A stretch of 64,000 nucleotides of DNA from Mucilaginibacter aquatilis (GTDB lineage Bacteria > Bacteroidota > Bacteroidia > Sphingobacteriales > Sphingobacteriaceae), in assembly GCF_009755275.1 (NCBI RefSeq), contig NZ_WQLA01000005.1, positions 1 through 64,000 of the forward strand. The letters are read 5' to 3'. Below, piece after piece: positions 62,449 through 64,000 of the stretch (position 1 is its first letter; each line of letters opens with the position of its first letter). Below the pieces are notes generated by a model, which was not told where the DNA came from, did no database searches, and saw nothing but the letters and a program-made list of their open reading frames with translations. A program made the translations under genes and the position numbers.

Positions 62449-64000
62449 TTAGTCAATGGTTGGTCCGGCACCGCCACCGCGATTACCTCCAAAGCCACCA
62501 CCTTGCCCGCCGCCGCCAAAGCCGCGGCCACGACGCTCACCATCACCACCCTGCATTGGCGAACGGCCTGCAAATTTCTGTAGCCTGTAAGTAAACGTTA
62601 GCAGTAAATAACGTCCTAAACGATTGGTTTGAGTTTGGGTACGTACGTTATTAGCATTTACAATTGAAAAGCCTGTATTTTGGTTGAATAAATCAAACCC
62701 TTGTACACGAACGGTTGCAGCATTCTGTTTCAGGAAGCGGCGCTCAACAAATAGGTTTAAGATGTTAGGATTTGGAACATCAAAGCTATAGCCGTAGTTA
62801 ACGGTACGGGTAAAATCATAGCCTAACGTCCAGTCCTTTAAAATATAGTTTTTACCGCTTAATGTTAGGTCTAATGTACGGATGTTGGCGTTACCTATTG
62901 CACGCGGAGCATCAATAGTATTGGTAGTTCTGTTAATGGTGTAACGCGCACCTGTTTCCAGGTCAATCTTATCTAATATATTCACCCTAAACCTTGGGTA
63001 TGGCGCAAAGGCTAAGTTTTTAGATACGTTTTTTACAAAAGGTGTAGCAACGTTGTTTGAGTCAACACTGTTGGTAAACGAAAGGTTGTTAGTATAAGTA
63101 ATGCTACCATTCAACACCAGTGTGAACTTGCGATTTTGCCACGGCTTAGCATAAGTAACATTTGCCTGCCCCTGGTAATAGCCGTCAACATTCATGTAAT
63201 TTGAAAACACCGTATTTTTGAATGAATTGAGGCCGGGATTTGCCGCCAACGCTGCAGGAGTGAATCTTACCGGGTAAACAGTTGACGTAGTCACAATTTT
63301 ATTATTGGTTTGATTGAAACTCAAACTGCTGAAAAATATGTTACCGGTTTCAAAACTGAACTTATTGTAACGCAAGTTAAAGTTATTGGTAAACTCCGGA
63401 TTTAAAGCCGGGTTACCTTGAACAGGGTATAAAGCGTTTGAGAAATTAATTACCGGAACCAACTGATTGTATGTTGGCTGGTTGTTTGAACCATTGTAGT
63501 TGAAGTTAAGCGATTGGCTGCGTGAGAAGTTATAGCTGAAACGCGCTGTTGGAACAAAGTTAAACGTGCGCTTGTCTGTAACTGGCCTAACTACGGATTG
63601 TGCAATGGCATCAAAAGAATTTCCTGAGCCTTCCAGTTTGCTTGGCAATACTCCTGCACCAAGGGTAAGGTTATATTTAGGTTTGATAAACCTGTAGTTT
63701 AAGCCTACACGGTGCGTGGTGAAAGTATAATTATAATCGCTGGTACCTAGGGGATAATTGTTTATTTGATTTCCGGCAGCAACGGTATCAGTACGGTTGT
63801 CGTTGCGGTTAGTGGTACGGTTATATGCATAATTAAGTTCCAGGAATGAAACCTTGCTTAGTGGCTCTATATACGACAGGCTTATTCCGGATGTAAGCGA
63901 ACGGTAATAAGTGTTTACCAACTGATTTACCGGCACATTTAACCTGTTTACCGTAGCTTCATCATAAGTGTAAACAGGGTTATCAAAACTAAAATTACGT
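62449..64000 (-). CDS. Outer membrane beta-barrel family receptor, 5' end cut by window edge
   Basis: The frame is open to the window edge at 64000, so the N-terminus (signal, CarboxypepD_reg and plug) is missing; the GTG at 63936 is not the true start. The visible 515 residues are barrel strands of the OMP_b-brl type (LNFNYNGSNNQPTYNQLVPV; GNPALNPEFTNNFNLRYN). The C-terminus is a Gly-rich tail (RGFGGGGQGGGFGGNRGG). Such proteins are TonB-dependent-like receptors with unknown ligands. Confidence 0.82.
   Translation of the reverse strand, partial: RNFSFDNPVYTYDEATVNRLNVPVNQLVNTYYRSLTSGISLSYIEPLSKVSFLELNYAYNRTTNRNDNRTDTVAAGNQINNYPLGTSDYNYTFTTHRVGLNYRFIKPKYNLTLGAGVLPSKLEGSGNSFDAIAQSVVRPVTDKRTFNFVPTARFSYNFSRSQSLNFNYNGSNNQPTYNQLVPVINFSNALYPVQGNPALNPEFTNNFNLRYNKFSFETGNIFFSSLSFNQTNNKIVTTSTVYPVRFTPAALAANPGLNSFKNTVFSNYMNVDGYYQGQANVTYAKPWQNRKFTLVLNGSITYTNNLSFTNSVDSNNVATPFVKNVSKNLAFAPYPRFRVNILDKIDLETGARYTINRTTNTIDAPRAIGNANIRTLDLTLSGKNYILKDWTLGYDFTRTVNYGYSFDVPNPNILNLFVERRFLKQNAATVRVQGFDLFNQNTGFSIVNANNVRTQTQTNRLGRYLLLTFTYRLQKFAGRSPMQGGDGERRGRGFGGGGQGGGFGGNRGGGAGPTID

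Noticed and set aside
1-64000. CRISPR array, tRNA or rRNA genes
   Set aside because: No regular direct repeats with spacers, no cloverleaf or T-loop sequence and no rRNA segment were seen on reading both strands.

Overview
This window looks like chromosome of a member of the Bacteroidota, most likely Sphingobacteriaceae close to Mucilaginibacter or Pedobacter. The reasons are two complete SusC/SusD pairs with fasciclin lipoproteins, a PorD (DUF4835) gene, TAnnTTTG-type promoter boxes, weak Shine-Dalgarno signals and outer-membrane receptors carrying CarboxypepD_reg domains. No rRNA, tRNA or CRISPR array was recognised. Assignments come from reading the translations by eye; no database search was run.

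Layout. 0.3-12.7 kb is a housekeeping block: bamD, rpoZ, coaBC, porD-like, recN, fabI, a CarboxypepD_reg surface protein, clpC (minus) and ettA. 12.8-28.3 kb is one long minus-strand run of seven outer-membrane genes: fasciclin, SusC, SusD, fasciclin, fasciclin, SusC, SusD. 28.7-33.3 kb carries an MG2-type macroglobulin-like protein, then a glucuronokinase-like GHMP kinase beside a GalU-type uridylyltransferase, which together could make UDP-glucuronate. 34.1-40.2 kb holds two large secreted six-hairpin glycosidase-like proteins, flanked by two copies of a roughly 0.5 kb dispersed repeat in direct orientation. A secreted S9 peptidase follows.

43-46.8 kb is an accessory patch rich in short dispersed repeats. 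It holds a two-gene unit resembling the GAPS4 anti-phage pair, whose first gene is broken by one in-frame TAG. After this come a DUF4844 protein, an MBL-fold lipoprotein, lpxH, and comM (yifB).

The main event is at 50,280-60,107. A 9.8 kb AT-rich integrative element has inserted into comM between the codons of a Ser-Asp pair. Both junctions can be read, and the attP rebuilt from them is symmetric (GTTTG-N11-GA-N11-CAAAC). The element carries a large serine recombinase whose stop codon comes from comM, a BT4734/VirE-N type primase-like protein, an XRE regulator beside a perfect 20-bp palindrome, a lipoprotein, a DUF2971 protein, a small resolvase, and a four-gene operon. I read that operon as an ABC three-component (ABC-3C) conflict system: a 66-aa membrane peptide, a CTD protein, an MC6-like middle component and a DUF2326-type ATPase. 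The membrane peptide and the CTD protein share a 16-residue G-x-G-x-QY-x-A-x-RDIN motif, at the C-terminus of one and the N-terminus of the other. That is the layout of amyloid-type signalling pairs, and I consider it the most interesting and possibly undescribed feature here.

After the 3' half of comM come a small membrane protein, a heme oxygenase, a lone receiver-domain protein, and an outer-membrane beta-barrel gene cut by the right edge of the window.
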